Below the pieces are notes generated by a model. It worked only from the letters and a program-made list of their open reading frames with translations. It did not search any database and had not been told where the DNA came from. The position numbers and the translations under genes are program-made. Shown piece after piece: positions 1 to 8,990 of a stretch of 64,000 nt of DNA (position 1 is its first letter; every line of letters begins with the position of its first letter). The DNA is from Lentzea sp. NBRC 105346 (lineage in GTDB: Bacteria > Actinomycetota > Actinomycetes > Mycobacteriales > Pseudonocardiaceae): positions 124,001 through 188,000 of the forward strand of contig NZ_BSTQ01000019.1 of the NCBI RefSeq assembly GCF_030269605.1, read 5' to 3'.

Positions 1-2
1 TG

Positions 3-176
3 GTGTGCCTCTGGGCGCTGCGCGCATGGCGGCCATTGGCGGTCTCGATGTCCAAGCCGGGGCGGGCGCGGTTCGTGCGGGCCGCGGCCGGACTGGCGGA
101 CCGGCTGCGAGCGAACAGTCTGGGCGGGGAAAATGATGCTCGTGGATCAACTTGCAACCACGCCCAGTGCGCCTGA
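3..176 (+). CDS. Possible 3' end of an unidentified gene
   Basis: An open frame enters from the left edge and stops at a TGA at 174-176. It reads as Ala/Arg-rich sequence with GC-rich third positions over its first 40 codons. I do not recognise the family. It would overlap the TetR gene by about 40 bases in another frame, so either this end or the TetR start is not exact. The last 15 codons look less coding-like. It could be chance. Confidence 0.25.
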   Translation: MCLWALRAWRPLAVSMSKPGRARFVRAAAGLADRLRANSLGGENDARGSTCNHAQCA

Positions 177-843
177 GCCGTCCAAGGGGGAACAGACGCG
201 GGCGCTGATCCTCGAGACGGCGCTGCGGCTGTTCAAGGAGAACGGCTACGACCGCACGACCATGCGGGCCATCGCCAAGGAGGCGGGGGTCTCGGTCGGC
301 AACGCCTACTACTACTTCGAGTCCAAGGAACACCTGGTCCAGGGCTTCTATGACCGGATGATCGACCTGCACACACAGGCGAGCCGCTCGATCCTGGCCG
401 ACGAGCCGAAGTTCGCGATCCGGCTCGCCGGTGTGCTCGACGCCTGGCTGGAGGTGTCGCAGCCGTACCACGAGTTCGCCGCCCAGTTCTTCAAGAACGC
501 GGCGGACCCGGCGAGCCCGCTGTCGCCGTTCTCCGCGGAGTCGACTCCCGCGCGGGACGCCGGCATCGGGCTCATGCGCAGTGTGCTGCTCGGGTCGACG
601 GCGAAGGTGGACCCGGAGCTGCGCGAGGACCTGCCCGGACTGCTGTGGCTCTACCAGATGGCGATCGTGCTGTTCTGGGTGCACGACAAGTCCGAAGGCG
701 CTTCGAAGACCCGCATGCTGGCGCAGCGCAGCGCGCCGATGATCGCGCGGCTGGTGACGCTGTCCGCGACGCGCGTGTTCCGGCCGATCACCCGTGAGGC
801 CGTGCAGCTGTTCCGGGACATCGGCTGGTTCAAGGCCCGCTGA
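133..843 (+). CDS. TetR/AcrR family transcriptional regulator
   Basis: A 236-residue one-component DNA-binding repressor. The N-terminal helix-turn-helix spans about residues 43-67 (TMRAIAKEAGVSVGNAYYYF, typical of the family), followed by an all-helical ligand and dimerisation domain ending in FRDIGWFKAR. The ligand is unknown. Starts at ATG 133 or ATG 136 are equally possible, and GTG 142 is a third option; no clear ribosome site decides between them. Its target is not obvious because the gene just upstream is cut by the window edge. The last 13 codons and about 60 bases downstream recur at 1303-1402, next to an IS481 remnant, so the 3' end has taken part in a rearrangement. The reading frame itself is intact. 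Confidence 0.88.
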   Translation: MMLVDQLATTPSAPEPSKGEQTRALILETALRLFKENGYDRTTMRAIAKEAGVSVGNAYYYFESKEHLVQGFYDRMIDLHTQASRSILADEPKFAIRLAGVLDAWLEVSQPYHEFAAQFFKNAADPASPLSPFSAESTPARDAGIGLMRSVLLGSTAKVDPELREDLPGLLWLYQMAIVLFWVHDKSEGASKTRMLAQRSAPMIARLVTLSATRVFRPITREAVQLFRDIGWFKAR

Positions 844-902
844 CCAGGGCGAACCCGAAACTGTCGGTGTCGTCTGGAAGAATTGAATCCGGGGGTCCCC
901 CA
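804..902 (+). repeat. Direct repeat copy 1 (tetR 3' end plus downstream)
   Basis: This segment covers the last 13 codons of the TetR gene, its TGA stop and about 60 bases of trailer, including a small GGGGGTCCCCC palindrome. It is repeated almost exactly at 1303-1402. The two copies differ by a few substitutions and one extra A in an A-run. Confidence 0.9.
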
Positions 903-1070
903 AGCGGGAGCAGGTGCCGCGAACGTGCCGTTTGGGGACATAGAGGTACCCGGAGGTCACGTTGGCTAGTTGTGCTGTCCTGCGAGGTTGCGAACGGCCC
1001 GACACGTAGTCGGATGATCGGGAGAGGGTCTCCGGATTCGGTGTGGATTGCGCATCTGCACCGATGATCG

Positions 1071-1302
1071 GTGAACGTCGCGGCCCGGTGGGCCGGGCGC
1101 TACCGCGACGAGGGCGTGGCAGGCATGGCCGATCGCTCCTCGCGCCCGCACACCAGCCCGCGCCGCACCTCCCGCACGACTCGAGCAAGTGTCAGGCTGA
1201 TCTGCTGCTACCGGTCATTCCTCTGGCGCGACACCCTTCAACCGCACCCTGCTCGACGAATGGGCCTACGCCCACCCTTACCGATCAGAAACCGAACGCC
1301 GC
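1071..1302 (+). pseudogene. IS481-family transposase remnant, internally deleted
   Basis: Two separate pieces of an IS481-type transposase are readable. From 1071 to about 1184 the frame gives the N-terminal helix-turn-helix region (RWAGRYRDEGVAGMADRSSR followed by PH-SPRR-S). From about 1228 to 1302 another frame gives the C-terminal motif FNRTLLDEWAYAHPYRSETER. About 200 codons that should lie between them, including the DDE catalytic core, are missing, and the pieces are out of frame. The second piece runs directly into the second copy of the tetR tail. I see no terminal inverted repeats. Non-functional. Confidence 0.75.
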
Positions 1303-1402
1303 GCAGCTGTTCCGGGACATCGGCTGGTTCAAGGCCCGCTGACCATGGGGAACCCGAAAACTGTCGGTGTCGTCTGGAAGAATTGAAACCGGGGGTCCCC
1401 CA
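1303..1402 (+). repeat. Direct repeat copy 2 (tetR 3' end plus downstream)
   Basis: Second copy of 804-902, fused at its left end to the C-terminal fragment of the IS481 remnant. It starts inside the tetR coding sequence and includes the stop codon, so it is a displaced gene end, not a repeated regulatory site. Apart from the remnant and the repeats I see no gene between 844 and 1431. Confidence 0.9.
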
Positions 1403-1405
1403 GCC

Positions 1406-1451
1406 GGTTCACCGCACGCGACGCCGCGGGTTCACCGCACGCGACGTCGCG
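1406..1451. repeat. Tandem 23-bp repeat, two units
   Basis: Two adjacent 23-base units beginning GGTTCACCGCACGCGACG, with one mismatch. The second unit contains the stop codon of the reverse gene at 1432-2007, so the repeat may have changed or created that gene's C-terminus. Confidence 0.85.
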
Positions 1452-2007
1452 GGGCGCAGGACGAGCGGCCCGCCGGGCGCCGGATGTTCTCCGGCCGCGT
1501 CCGCCCCATCCGTTCGCACACCGGCGCCGCCGGAGCGCCGATCGACCGCAGCAGCTCATCGCGGTAAGGGGACGCGTCGACGAGATCGATGAGCAACGTC
1601 CGGGCGTACACGAGCAACCCGTGGCCGACCGCGAGCCCGAACGTGTGCCAGCTGCGCAAAGACTGCGGGTCGTCGGTCACCAGCCGCGCCGCCATGGTCG
1701 CCTCGGCGGCGTGCAGGACGCCGGACTCGCCGTTGAGGGCGGCCACCGAGGCCTCGGCGAACGTCACGCGCCAGTCGTCGCGCACCGAGCAGGGCAGGTC
1801 CGTCTCGTCGATCACGTCCTGGGGCAGCCGGGTCAGGCACGCGATGGCGGTGGCCATGTCGCGGCGGGCGGACCGGTGCGGGCGCCCGGCGCGCAGGTCG
1901 TCGAGGAGCTCGACGCCTGCGCGCCAGAGGGCGGAGATCTCGGCGACCGGGAGGGCCTGTCGCGGGTCACCGCCGAGTGCGCCGACGATGAGGGGAGCGA
2001 ACGTCAT
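1432..2007 (-). CDS. Hypothetical protein, possibly truncated; weak polyprenyl-synthetase likeness
   Basis: 191 residues, start ATG 2007 with GGTGAGG just upstream. The N-terminal stretch ALGGDPRQALPVAEI followed by ELLDDLRAGRP resembles the first helices and first aspartate region of trans-polyprenyl synthetases. The second Asp-rich motif is not evident, so activity is doubtful. The C-terminus from about residue 165 is Arg/Pro-rich and ends in the 23-bp tandem repeat, which suggests the original end was lost in the rearrangement that also duplicated the tetR tail. It follows the aldehyde dehydrogenase gene by 24 bases on the same strand and may be the last gene of that transcript. Function unknown. 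Confidence 0.55.
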   Translation of the reverse strand: MTFAPLIVGALGGDPRQALPVAEISALWRAGVELLDDLRAGRPHRSARRDMATAIACLTRLPQDVIDETDLPCSVRDDWRVTFAEASVAALNGESGVLHAAEATMAARLVTDDPQSLRSWHTFGLAVGHGLLVYARTLLIDLVDASPYRDELLRSIGAPAAPVCERMGRTRPENIRRPAGRSSCAPRRRVR

Positions 2008-2031
2008 GACCTCACCGTGCCCGAACAGTCA

Positions 2032-3432
2032 CTAGGAGAACGCCTGCATCACGTGCTTGACGCGCGTGTAGTCCTCCAGACCGTGCATCGAAAGATCCTT
2101 GCCATAACCGGACTGCCCGAACCCGCCGTGCGGCATCTCCGGCGTGATCGGCCCGTGCGTGTTCACCCAGACGACACCGAAGTCGAGCTCGGTGGTGATC
2201 CTGTTGGCACGAGCCGAAGAACCGGTCCAGACCGAGGACGCGAGACCCTGCGGAACGCCGTTCGCCAGCGCGACGCCCTCGTCGTCCGACGAGAAGCTCT
2301 GCACCGTGATCACCGGCGCGAAGATCTCCTCCTGCACGACCTCGTCGTCCTGTCGCAACCCGGAGATCACGGTGGGGGAGAAGAAGAAACCGCGGTCACC
2401 GAACTGCTTACCTCCACAGTGGACTGTTGCGTGTGCGGGCAGCCGGTCCACCAGGCTTTGCACACGGGACAGCTGCGCGGCGCTGTTCAACGGTCCGTAG
2501 TCGACACCCGGCGTCTGCGCGGCCGCGGCCTCGGCCAGCGCGGAGACGAACTGGTCGTGAACGGAAGAATGCACCAGCACTCGCGTGGCGGCGGTGCAGT
2601 CCTGGCCCGCGTTGTAGTACGCGGCACCGACGACAGCCGGAGCGACAGCCGCCACGTCGATGTCATCGAACACCAGCACCGGGGCGTTGCCGCCCAGCTC
2701 CAGGTGTGTGCGCTTCAACGTGGTGGCGGCGCTGCGGGCTACCTCGATGCCCGCCCGCGTGGAACCGGTGATCGACACCATCGCGGGCACCGGGTGCTCG
2801 ACCAGCAGGCGGCCCGTGTCCCGGTCGCCCAGCACGACGTTGAACACGCCCGGCGGCAGGACTTCGGCGGCGAGCGAGGCCAGCAGAACAGTGGACGACG
2901 GCGTGGTGTCGGCCGGCTTCACCACGACGGTGTTGCCCGCCGCGATCGCGGGCGCGATCTTCCACACGGCCATCATCAGCGGGTAGTTCCACGGCGTGAT
3001 CTGCGCGATCACCCCGACCGGCTCACGCCGCTGGTACGACGTGTGCCCGGCCAGGTACTCGCCGGCCGCGGCGCTGTGCAGCAGGCGCGCGGCACCCGCG
3101 AAGAAGCGGATCTGGTCCGCGCACTGGGGAATCTCCTCCTCCAGCACCACGGACCGGATCTTGCCCGTCTCGCGCACCTCGGCGTCCGCGACGAGAGAAG
3201 CGTTGGCCTCCAACAGATCCGCGAGCTTCAGCAACGCCGAAGCGCGCTCACCCGGAGTCGTGCGCGACCACACGGCAAAAGCCTTCTCCGCGGCCTGTAC
3301 CGCAGCGTCGACCTCGGCTTCGCGTGAGACGACGGCGCTGCCGAAGACCTCGCCGGTCGCGGGGTCGACCAGGTCGCTGCCCGCGGCACCGGAAAGGCGC
3401 TCGCCGTTGATCACGTTCCCCAGGGTCGTCAT
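2032..3432 (-). CDS. patD: Gamma-aminobutyraldehyde dehydrogenase (ALDH family)
   Basis: 466 residues, the usual length for NAD(P)-dependent aldehyde dehydrogenases. The cofactor region TPWNYP, the general-base glutamate in LELGG (about Glu245) and the nucleophile in GQDCTAA (about Cys279) are present. The YNAGQDCTA signature and overall sequence match the PatD/YdcW/Prr branch, which oxidises 4-aminobutyraldehyde (from putrescine) or 4-guanidinobutyraldehyde. ATG 3432 overlaps the stop of the preceding ThDP-enzyme gene by four bases, so translation is coupled. In context it would oxidise an aldehyde arising from agmatine or a related guanidino compound. The exact aldehyde cannot be read from sequence. 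Confidence 0.85.
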   Translation of the reverse strand: MTTLGNVINGERLSGAAGSDLVDPATGEVFGSAVVSREAEVDAAVQAAEKAFAVWSRTTPGERASALLKLADLLEANASLVADAEVRETGKIRSVVLEEEIPQCADQIRFFAGAARLLHSAAAGEYLAGHTSYQRREPVGVIAQITPWNYPLMMAVWKIAPAIAAGNTVVVKPADTTPSSTVLLASLAAEVLPPGVFNVVLGDRDTGRLLVEHPVPAMVSITGSTRAGIEVARSAATTLKRTHLELGGNAPVLVFDDIDVAAVAPAVVGAAYYNAGQDCTAATRVLVHSSVHDQFVSALAEAAAAQTPGVDYGPLNSAAQLSRVQSLVDRLPAHATVHCGGKQFGDRGFFFSPTVISGLRQDDEVVQEEIFAPVITVQSFSSDDEGVALANGVPQGLASSVWTGSSARANRITTELDFGVVWVNTHGPITPEMPHGGFGQSGYGKDLSMHGLEDYTRVKHVMQAFS

Positions 3433-5042
3433 CGGTTCTCCAGGTGGGTAGGAGCGAACATCCTCAACACTGCGGGCAGCACTACCACGTGCGGGCCGTC
3501 ACCGGCCAGCGCCTTCGCCAGGTCCTCGCGCAACGACTCCGGCGTGCTGCGCGTGGCGGGCACGCCGAACGCCTCGGCGAGCGCCACGAAGTCCGGCCGC
3601 GCCAGCTCGGTGCCGGTGGCCTGGCCGAACGCGTCGGTCATGTACTCGCGCAGGATGCCGTAGCCGCCGTCGTCGACGATCAGCCACGTCACGCGCGAGT
3701 TGTGCTGACGCGCGGTCGCGAGCTCCGGGATGCCGTACATCGCGCCGCCGTCACCGGACACCGCGAGCACCGGCCCGTCGGTCGCCGCCGCGGCACCCAG
3801 CGCGGCGGGCAGGCCGTAGCCGAGACCGCCCGCGCCCTGCGCGGAGAACTGCACGCCGCCGCGCGGATCCCACGCCGACCACGCCCAGTACGCGAGGATC
3901 GTCATGTCCCAGAACGTCGGCGTCCCGTCCGGCACGGCCGTCCGGACCTTCTCCAGCACGTCGAACTCGAGGTCGAGCTCCTGCTCGTCGAGCCGGGTGC
4001 GCACGGCGTCCAGGAGCCCGCGGACCACGGCCTCCGCCCGCCCGTCGGCCTCGCGCGGCGTGACCTCCAGTGCCCGCAGGAACTCGCCCGCGTCGGAGTG
4101 GATGCCCAGCCCGGCGTAGTTGGACTCGAGCTTGCCGAGGTCGGCCTCGACGTGGATCACCTGCCCGCGCGGCCGGAACGTCCGGTAGTTGCTGGACAGC
4201 TCACCGAGGCCGGAGCCGAGCACGAGCAGCACGTCGGCGTCGGCGAGGAACTCCGTGGTGTGCCAGTCCTCCAGCCACGACTGCGCGGAAAGCGGGTGCT
4301 CCCAAGGGAAACAGCCCTTGCCGCCGAACGTCGTCACGACCGGCGCGCGCAGTTTCTCGGCCAGCGCGAGCAGTTCAGCATTGGCACCACAACGGCCGAC
4401 ACCGCCACCGGCGAGGATCACGGGCCGTTCCGCGGAGTCCAGCAGCCGCGCGGCCTCGGCGACGAGCTCCGGCCGCGGTTCCAACACCCTTGAAACCGCC
4501 GAAACCCCTTGTACGGGCGGTATTCCGGCCGGGCCGAGCAAGACATCCTGGGGGATCTCCACCCACACCGGGCCGTTCGGGGCCTCGGCGGCGATCGCCC
4601 ACGCCTCGGCGATCGCGGACGGGATCTGCGACGCCGACCGCACCACACGTGCGTGCTTCACGATGTCGCGGAACGAGGCCAGCTGGTCGGTCAGCTCGTG
4701 CAGGTAGCCACCGCGCCTGCCGCCGAGCCCGGCGCACGGGATCTGGCTGCTGATGCCCAGCACCGGCGCGGACGCGGCGGCCGATTCCTGAAGCCCCGCA
4801 AGGGTTTGCAGCGCGCCGGGCCCGGTCGAGACGAGCAGCGGCGTGACCTGGCCGGTGACGCGGGCGTGGCCGTCCGCGGCGAACGCGGCGTTGACCTCGG
4901 TGCGGCTGCCGACGTAGCGCAGGTCCGAGCGGCCGAGCGCGTCGAACAGGCCGAGCGCGTGCTGGCCGGGAATACCGAACACGGTGTTGGCGCCGAGCGC
5001 TGCCAGCGTCTCGACGACGACGTCGCCCCCAGTGCGCGTCAC
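3429..5042 (-). CDS. Thiamine diphosphate-dependent enzyme, acetolactate-synthase-like
   Basis: 537 residues with the three-domain ThDP architecture: N-terminal PYR domain with the cofactor-activating glutamate at Glu49 ([15 protein letters not shown]), a central domain, and a C-terminal PP domain with GDGG at about residue 430. The metal-binding motif ends in VDDGGYG where the common form has N (LNNGGYG), so Asp replaces the usual Asn at about residue 458. The enzyme is not a housekeeping AHAS: it lacks a small subunit and sits inside a ureohydrolase/aldehyde dehydrogenase operon. GTG 5042 overlaps the agmatinase stop (GTGA). Its substrate is unknown; a 2-oxo acid made from a guanidino amino acid is one possibility. 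Confidence 0.75.
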   Translation of the reverse strand: MTRTGGDVVVETLAALGANTVFGIPGQHALGLFDALGRSDLRYVGSRTEVNAAFAADGHARVTGQVTPLLVSTGPGALQTLAGLQESAAASAPVLGISSQIPCAGLGGRRGGYLHELTDQLASFRDIVKHARVVRSASQIPSAIAEAWAIAAEAPNGPVWVEIPQDVLLGPAGIPPVQGVSAVSRVLEPRPELVAEAARLLDSAERPVILAGGGVGRCGANAELLALAEKLRAPVVTTFGGKGCFPWEHPLSAQSWLEDWHTTEFLADADVLLVLGSGLGELSSNYRTFRPRGQVIHVEADLGKLESNYAGLGIHSDAGEFLRALEVTPREADGRAEAVVRGLLDAVRTRLDEQELDLEFDVLEKVRTAVPDGTPTFWDMTILAYWAWSAWDPRGGVQFSAQGAGGLGYGLPAALGAAAATDGPVLAVSGDGGAMYGIPELATARQHNSRVTWLIVDDGGYGILREYMTDAFGQATGTELARPDFVALAEAFGVPATRSTPESLREDLAKALAGDGPHVVVLPAVLRMFAPTHLENR

Positions 5043-5977
5043 ATCGACTCCTTCAACGACATCAGGCTGACCAGGTCGTAGGCCACGTGCGAGGCCGCGA
5101 CCGACGTGATGTCCGCGTGGTCGTACGCGGGCGCGACCTCGACGACGTCCGCGCCGACCAGGTGCAGACCCGCCAGCCCGCGCAGGATCTCCAGCAGCTC
5201 GCGCGAGGTCATGCCGCCCGCCTCGGGCGTGCCGGTGCCGGGCGCGTGCGCCGGGTCCAGCACGTCGATGTCGATCGACACGTACAGCGGGCGGTCGCCG
5301 ATCCGGTCACGCAGCGCGGATACGGTCTCGTCCACACCGCGGCGCATCACGTCCGACGACGTGACGATGCCGAAGCCGAGGCGGCGGTCGTCCTCCAGGT
5401 CGCGCTTGCCGTACAACGGGCCGCGCGTGCCGACGTGCGACAGCGCCGAGGTGTCGAGGATGCCCTCCTCGACCGCGCGGCGGAACGGCGTGCCGTGCGT
5501 GTAGGGCTCGTTGAAGTACGTGTCCCACGTGTCGAGGTGCGCGTCGAAGTGCAGCAGCGCCACCGGGCCGTGGATCCGCGACACCGCGCGCAGCAACGGC
5601 AGCGCGATGGTGTGGTCACCGCCGATGGTGACCAGCCGCGTCCCATCGGCCTGCATCTCGCCAGCCTGGCCCTCGATGGTCTCGATGGCCTCTCCGATGT
5701 GGAAGGGGTTCACCGCGATGTCGCCGCCGTCGACGACCTGGACGTTCTCGAACGGAGACACGTCCAGACCGGGGTTGTACGGCCGCAACAGGCGGGAGGC
5801 CTCCCGCACCGCCGCCGGCGCGAAGCGCGCGCCGGGGCGGTAGGAGACTCCGGTGTCGAACGGCACGCCGACCACCGCCACGTCCGCGTGCTCGACCTGG
5901 TCCCAGCGGGGCAGGCGGGCGAAGGTGGCGGGTCCGGCATACCGCGGTACGACGGAGGAGTCGACAGGGCCGATCAC
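5039..5977 (-). CDS. speB: Agmatinase-family ureohydrolase
   Basis: 312 residues, normal for the agmatinase/arginase family, which hydrolyses a guanidino group to urea. All Mn2 ligands are visible: His122 in GGDH, Asp145, His147 and Asp149 in DAHLD, Asp236 and Asp238 in [10 protein letters not shown] chose GTG 5977 because it overlaps the symporter stop (GTGA); the frame stays open upstream only because it runs antisense-like through the symporter gene. Substrate specificity within this family (agmatine, guanidinobutyrate, guanidinopropionate, guanidine) depends on loop residues that cannot be assigned by eye, so the symbol is provisional. Confidence 0.85.
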   Translation of the reverse strand: MIGPVDSSVVPRYAGPATFARLPRWDQVEHADVAVVGVPFDTGVSYRPGARFAPAAVREASRLLRPYNPGLDVSPFENVQVVDGGDIAVNPFHIGEAIETIEGQAGEMQADGTRLVTIGGDHTIALPLLRAVSRIHGPVALLHFDAHLDTWDTYFNEPYTHGTPFRRAVEEGILDTSALSHVGTRGPLYGKRDLEDDRRLGFGIVTSSDVMRRGVDETVSALRDRIGDRPLYVSIDIDVLDPAHAPGTGTPEAGGMTSRELLEILRGLAGLHLVGADVVEVAPAYDHADITSVAASHVAYDLVSLMSLKESM

Positions 5978-7398
5978 GAGTTCACCAGTTCCTTTTCGGT
6001 ACGACTGTTCCAGACTTCCAGAGTCGCGGCGTCCGTCGGCGGGGTGACGAGGCTGACGACGATGTACACGACGAGTGACGCGCCGAGGCTGTAGTAGATG
6101 GGGGTGTTGGCCAGCACGCCGTCGATCACCATGAACGCGACCGCGGTGATCGCGCCGACCGCCATGGACGCCATCGCGCCGACGCGGGTGCCGCGCTTCC
6201 ACACCAGGCCGCCGATGATCGCGACCAGCAGGCCGCCGACCAGGATGTTGTACGCGACGGTCAGCGCGGCGATCACGTCGTTCAACGCCACCGCGATGCC
6301 GATCGCGACCACACCGAGCACGAACACCCACACGCGGTTGGAGTGCACGTCCGCACTCTCGGGCTTCTTACCGGTCAGGCGCGGCCAGATGTCGTTGGCG
6401 GCGACCGTCGCGGACGCGATCAGGGCACCGGACGACGTGGACATCATCGCGGCCAGCGCGGCGGCGAGCACGAGGCCGCGGACACCGGTCGGCAGCAGGT
6501 TCTCGACGATCGTCGCGAACGCCTCGTCCTTCACCGCGATGCCGGGGTACAGCGCCTTGCCCGCGGTACCGATCAACGCGCCGGCGACGGCGTAGACCAG
6601 GCAGTACAGGCCGGACGTGATGCCGCCCCACGTCGCCACCTTCGGGGACTTCGCGGTGAACACGCGCTGCCAGATGTCCTGGCCGATCAGCAGGCCGAAC
6701 ACGTAGATCAGCAGGTAGGTGATGATCGTGTCGATGCCGATGGTGCCGATGTCGAACGCGGCGGGGTCGTTGAGGCGCTGCTGGATGCCGTCGAACCCGC
6801 CCGCGCTGTAGAGGGCGATGGGCAGCAGCAGGAACAGGATGCCGATCGTCTTGACGATGAACTGGACGATGTCGGTCAGCGTGATCGACCACATGCCGCC
6901 GAGCACCGAGTAGAGCACCACGATGCTGCCGCCGATGACGACGCCGACCCACTTGTCGAGTCCGAAGAGGACGTTGAAGATCGTGGAGTACGCGATGGTC
7001 GACGTGACCGTCAGCATCAGGGTGTAGCCCCACATCACGACACCGGAGATCGCGCTCGAGTTGCCGCCGTAGCGCAGGTCGAGCATCTCCGAGACGGTGT
7101 AGACCTTCAACCGCACGATGCGGCGCGCGAACAGCGCGCTGAGCAGCAGGATGCCGAGGCCGATCGAGAACACCATCCAGGCGCCCGAGATGCCGAACTT
7201 GTAGCCGAGGCCGACACCACCGATCGTCGACGCGCCGCCGAGGACGACGGCCGACATCGTGCCGGAGTACATCGCGAAGCCGAGCCTGCGGCCCGCGACG
7301 AGGTATTCGCTCTTGCTGGTCGCGCGCCTCATGCCCCACCAGCCCATGCCGACCATGCCGAGCACGTAGGCGGCGATCACCGCGTAGTCGAGTGCCAC
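5974..7398 (-). CDS. Sodium:solute symporter (SSS family)
   Basis: 474 residues with about 13 hydrophobic segments and the typical N-terminal motif with [12 protein letters not shown]. Probably a Na+-coupled importer for the substrate of the downstream enzymes. The start is GTG 7398, which has a perfect AAGGAGG six bases upstream; longer versions of this frame merely run antisense through the regulator gene. It is the first gene of an operon (symporter, ureohydrolase, ThDP enzyme, aldehyde dehydrogenase) whose junctions all overlap by four bases. It is transcribed divergently from a PucR regulator, which likely controls it. Confidence 0.88.
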   Translation of the reverse strand: MALDYAVIAAYVLGMVGMGWWGMRRATSKSEYLVAGRRLGFAMYSGTMSAVVLGGASTIGGVGLGYKFGISGAWMVFSIGLGILLLSALFARRIVRLKVYTVSEMLDLRYGGNSSAISGVVMWGYTLMLTVTSTIAYSTIFNVLFGLDKWVGVVIGGSIVVLYSVLGGMWSITLTDIVQFIVKTIGILFLLLPIALYSAGGFDGIQQRLNDPAAFDIGTIGIDTIITYLLIYVFGLLIGQDIWQRVFTAKSPKVATWGGITSGLYCLVYAVAGALIGTAGKALYPGIAVKDEAFATIVENLLPTGVRGLVLAAALAAMMSTSSGALIASATVAANDIWPRLTGKKPESADVHSNRVWVFVLGVVAIGIAVALNDVIAALTVAYNILVGGLLVAIIGGLVWKRGTRVGAMASMAVGAITAVAFMVIDGVLANTPIYYSLGASLVVYIVVSLVTPPTDAATLEVWNSRTEKELVNS

Positions 7399-7462
7399 TC
7401 CTGACCTCCTTGGGTTGCAGGTCACACTAGAAATGGCTGGTAGCGCTGGTAAGTGGTTGTTC

Positions 7463-7490
7463 TGCACAATTGCCAGACCATGGTTGTGCA
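7463..7490. promoter_or_regulatory. Inverted repeat in the symporter/pucR divergent region, candidate operator
   Basis: TGCACAA at 7463-7469 and TTGTGCA at 7484-7490 form a perfect seven-base inverted repeat with a 14-base spacer. It overlaps the ATG of the pucR gene (7480), so binding would block that gene and could control the divergent operon, whose start lies 65 bases away. Binding by the PucR protein is inference. Confidence 0.5.
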
Positions 7491-8925
7491 AACCGTCCCG
7501 CTCCGCGCGGTGGTGGCGCGGCCCGAGCTCGGCCTGGCCGTCCTTTGTGGCGGCGACGAGCTCGACCGGCCCGTGCGCTGGGCGCACGTCAGCGAGCTCG
7601 CCGACCCGACGCCGTTCCTCGTCGGGCAGGAGCTGCTGATGACGGCCGGCGTGCGGTTCCCAGACGACGTCCCCCGTTATGTCGCCGGTCTGGTGGCGTC
7701 CGGGGTGAGCGCGCTGGCGTTCGGCGTGCTGCCGGAGTTCGAGGAGGTGCCGCCGCGCCTCGTCGAGGAGTGCGCCGCGCAGGGCATGCCGCTGGTCGCG
7801 GTGCCGCCGGACACGCCGTTCCTCGCGGTGTCGCAGGCGGTCGCGGACGAGCTCGCCGAGCTGCAGAACGCCGAGCTGCGTATGCTCGCCGACTCGCAGC
7901 GCGCGTTGACCCGTGCGGCGGTGCGGATCCGGCCGGTCGACGGGACGGTCACGACGCTGGCCGTCGTCCTGGACTGCTGGGCGCTGCTGCTCGACGCGGA
8001 CGGGGTGGTGCTGGCCCGGTCGGCCCGCGCGCCCGACCCGTCCGGCGAGCTGACGGCCCTCGCGCAGCGGGTGGGTGCGGGGACCGGGCCGCGCAGTGCG
8101 GCCACGACGATCGGCGCCGACCACGTGGTGCTCAACCCGGTCGAGCAGGTGTCGCTGCGGCCCGTGATCCTGGTGGTGGGCCGGGAGAACACGCTGTCCG
8201 TCGCCGAACGGGCGGTGGTCGCCGTCGCCGTGGCGTTGCTGAGCCTGCTGCGTCGGGACGCGGACACCGCGCGCGGCCAGAGTGCGCGGCTCGCCGCGCG
8301 CCTGGTGCTCGGGCTCGCGGCGGACGACCAGCTCGCGCGAGTGCTCGGCTCCTCGTCGTTCCGGGTGATCGCGGGGCGGAGCCTGCGGCGGGGGAGCACG
8401 GACTACGAGCTGCTGACCCAGACGCTCGGCACGCCGTTGATCGATCTGGGTGAATCGGACCTCACGGCGGTGATCGCAGCGGGTAACGCTCCGGACCTCG
8501 ATCGGCTGGCAGATCTGGGCTGGTTGGCGGGCACTAGCGGACCGGTTCCGGCCGCCGAGCTCGCGCAGGCCTTCGCGGAGGCGTCGGCGTTGCTCCGCGC
8601 GGCTGTCGCGGCGGGCCGATCGCAGCGCGCCTCCGAGCGCACTTCTGTTTCGTCACTTGTCGACGCGGCGGTCGGGGAGCGGTTCGCGGTGCGGTTGCTG
8701 ACGCCGTTGTCCGGGCGGCCGGACCTGGTGGAGACCTTGTGCGTGTGGCTCGCGCAGCACGGCAGCTGGGACCGCAGCGCGGCCGTGCTTCGTATCCATC
8801 GCAACAGCGTCCGGCACCGGATCGGGCACATCGAACGACTCCTGGGGCTTGACCTCGCGGACGCGTCCGTGCGCGCGGACCTCTGGCACGCCGTCGGCTG
8901 GCTGCCGCCGGGCTGGACCGGTTAA
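7480..8925 (+). CDS. PucR family transcriptional regulator
   Basis: 481 residues. The N-terminal half matches the PucR-type sensory domain (VLCGGDELDRPVRWAHVSEL is the usual opening). The C-terminus carries the PucR helix-turn-helix (WLAQHGSWDRSAAVLRIHRN, then SVRHRIGHIERLLG). These proteins usually activate nitrogen-source catabolic genes. ATG 7480 is preferred; a GTG at 7453 would put the protein start before a palindrome that looks like an operator. It is divergent from the symporter operon and is the obvious local regulator. The inducer is unknown. Confidence 0.85.
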   Translation: MVVQTVPLRAVVARPELGLAVLCGGDELDRPVRWAHVSELADPTPFLVGQELLMTAGVRFPDDVPRYVAGLVASGVSALAFGVLPEFEEVPPRLVEECAAQGMPLVAVPPDTPFLAVSQAVADELAELQNAELRMLADSQRALTRAAVRIRPVDGTVTTLAVVLDCWALLLDADGVVLARSARAPDPSGELTALAQRVGAGTGPRSAATTIGADHVVLNPVEQVSLRPVILVVGRENTLSVAERAVVAVAVALLSLLRRDADTARGQSARLAARLVLGLAADDQLARVLGSSSFRVIAGRSLRRGSTDYELLTQTLGTPLIDLGESDLTAVIAAGNAPDLDRLADLGWLAGTSGPVPAAELAQAFAEASALLRAAVAAGRSQRASERTSVSSLVDAAVGERFAVRLLTPLSGRPDLVETLCVWLAQHGSWDRSAAVLRIHRNSVRHRIGHIERLLGLDLADASVRADLWHAVGWLPPGWTG

Positions 8926-8930
8926 TTCCT

Positions 8931-8959
8931 TTGACCCCTTCTTTCGCGGGCGGGATGAT
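8931..8959 (+). promoter_or_regulatory. Possible promoter for the small ORF
   Basis: TTGACC (8931-8936) and GATGAT (8954-8959) are 17 bases apart. A separate reading is possible: CCCTTCTTTCGCGG (8936-8949) pairs with CCGCGAAAGGAGGG (8971-8984), a 14-bp stem just after the pucR stop. That stem could be the pucR terminator, or could hide the AAAGGAGGG ribosome site in any read-through transcript. Confidence 0.35.
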
Positions 8960-8990
8960 TGTTGCCATGACCGCGAAAGGAGGGATCTCG

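Noticed and set aside
1621-3327. A 568-codon plus-strand frame opposite the aldehyde dehydrogenase gene
   Set aside because: It is the antisense of a well-supported gene; its His/Arg/Gly-rich translation is typical of shadow frames in high-GC DNA.
5978-6331. N-terminal extension of the agmatinase frame
   Set aside because: It lies inside the symporter gene, translates to Arg-rich nonsense, and the GTGA overlap at 5977 is the natural start.
7399-8124. Long N-terminal extension of the symporter
   Set aside because: It is antisense of pucR; AAGGAGG before GTG 7398 fixes the start.
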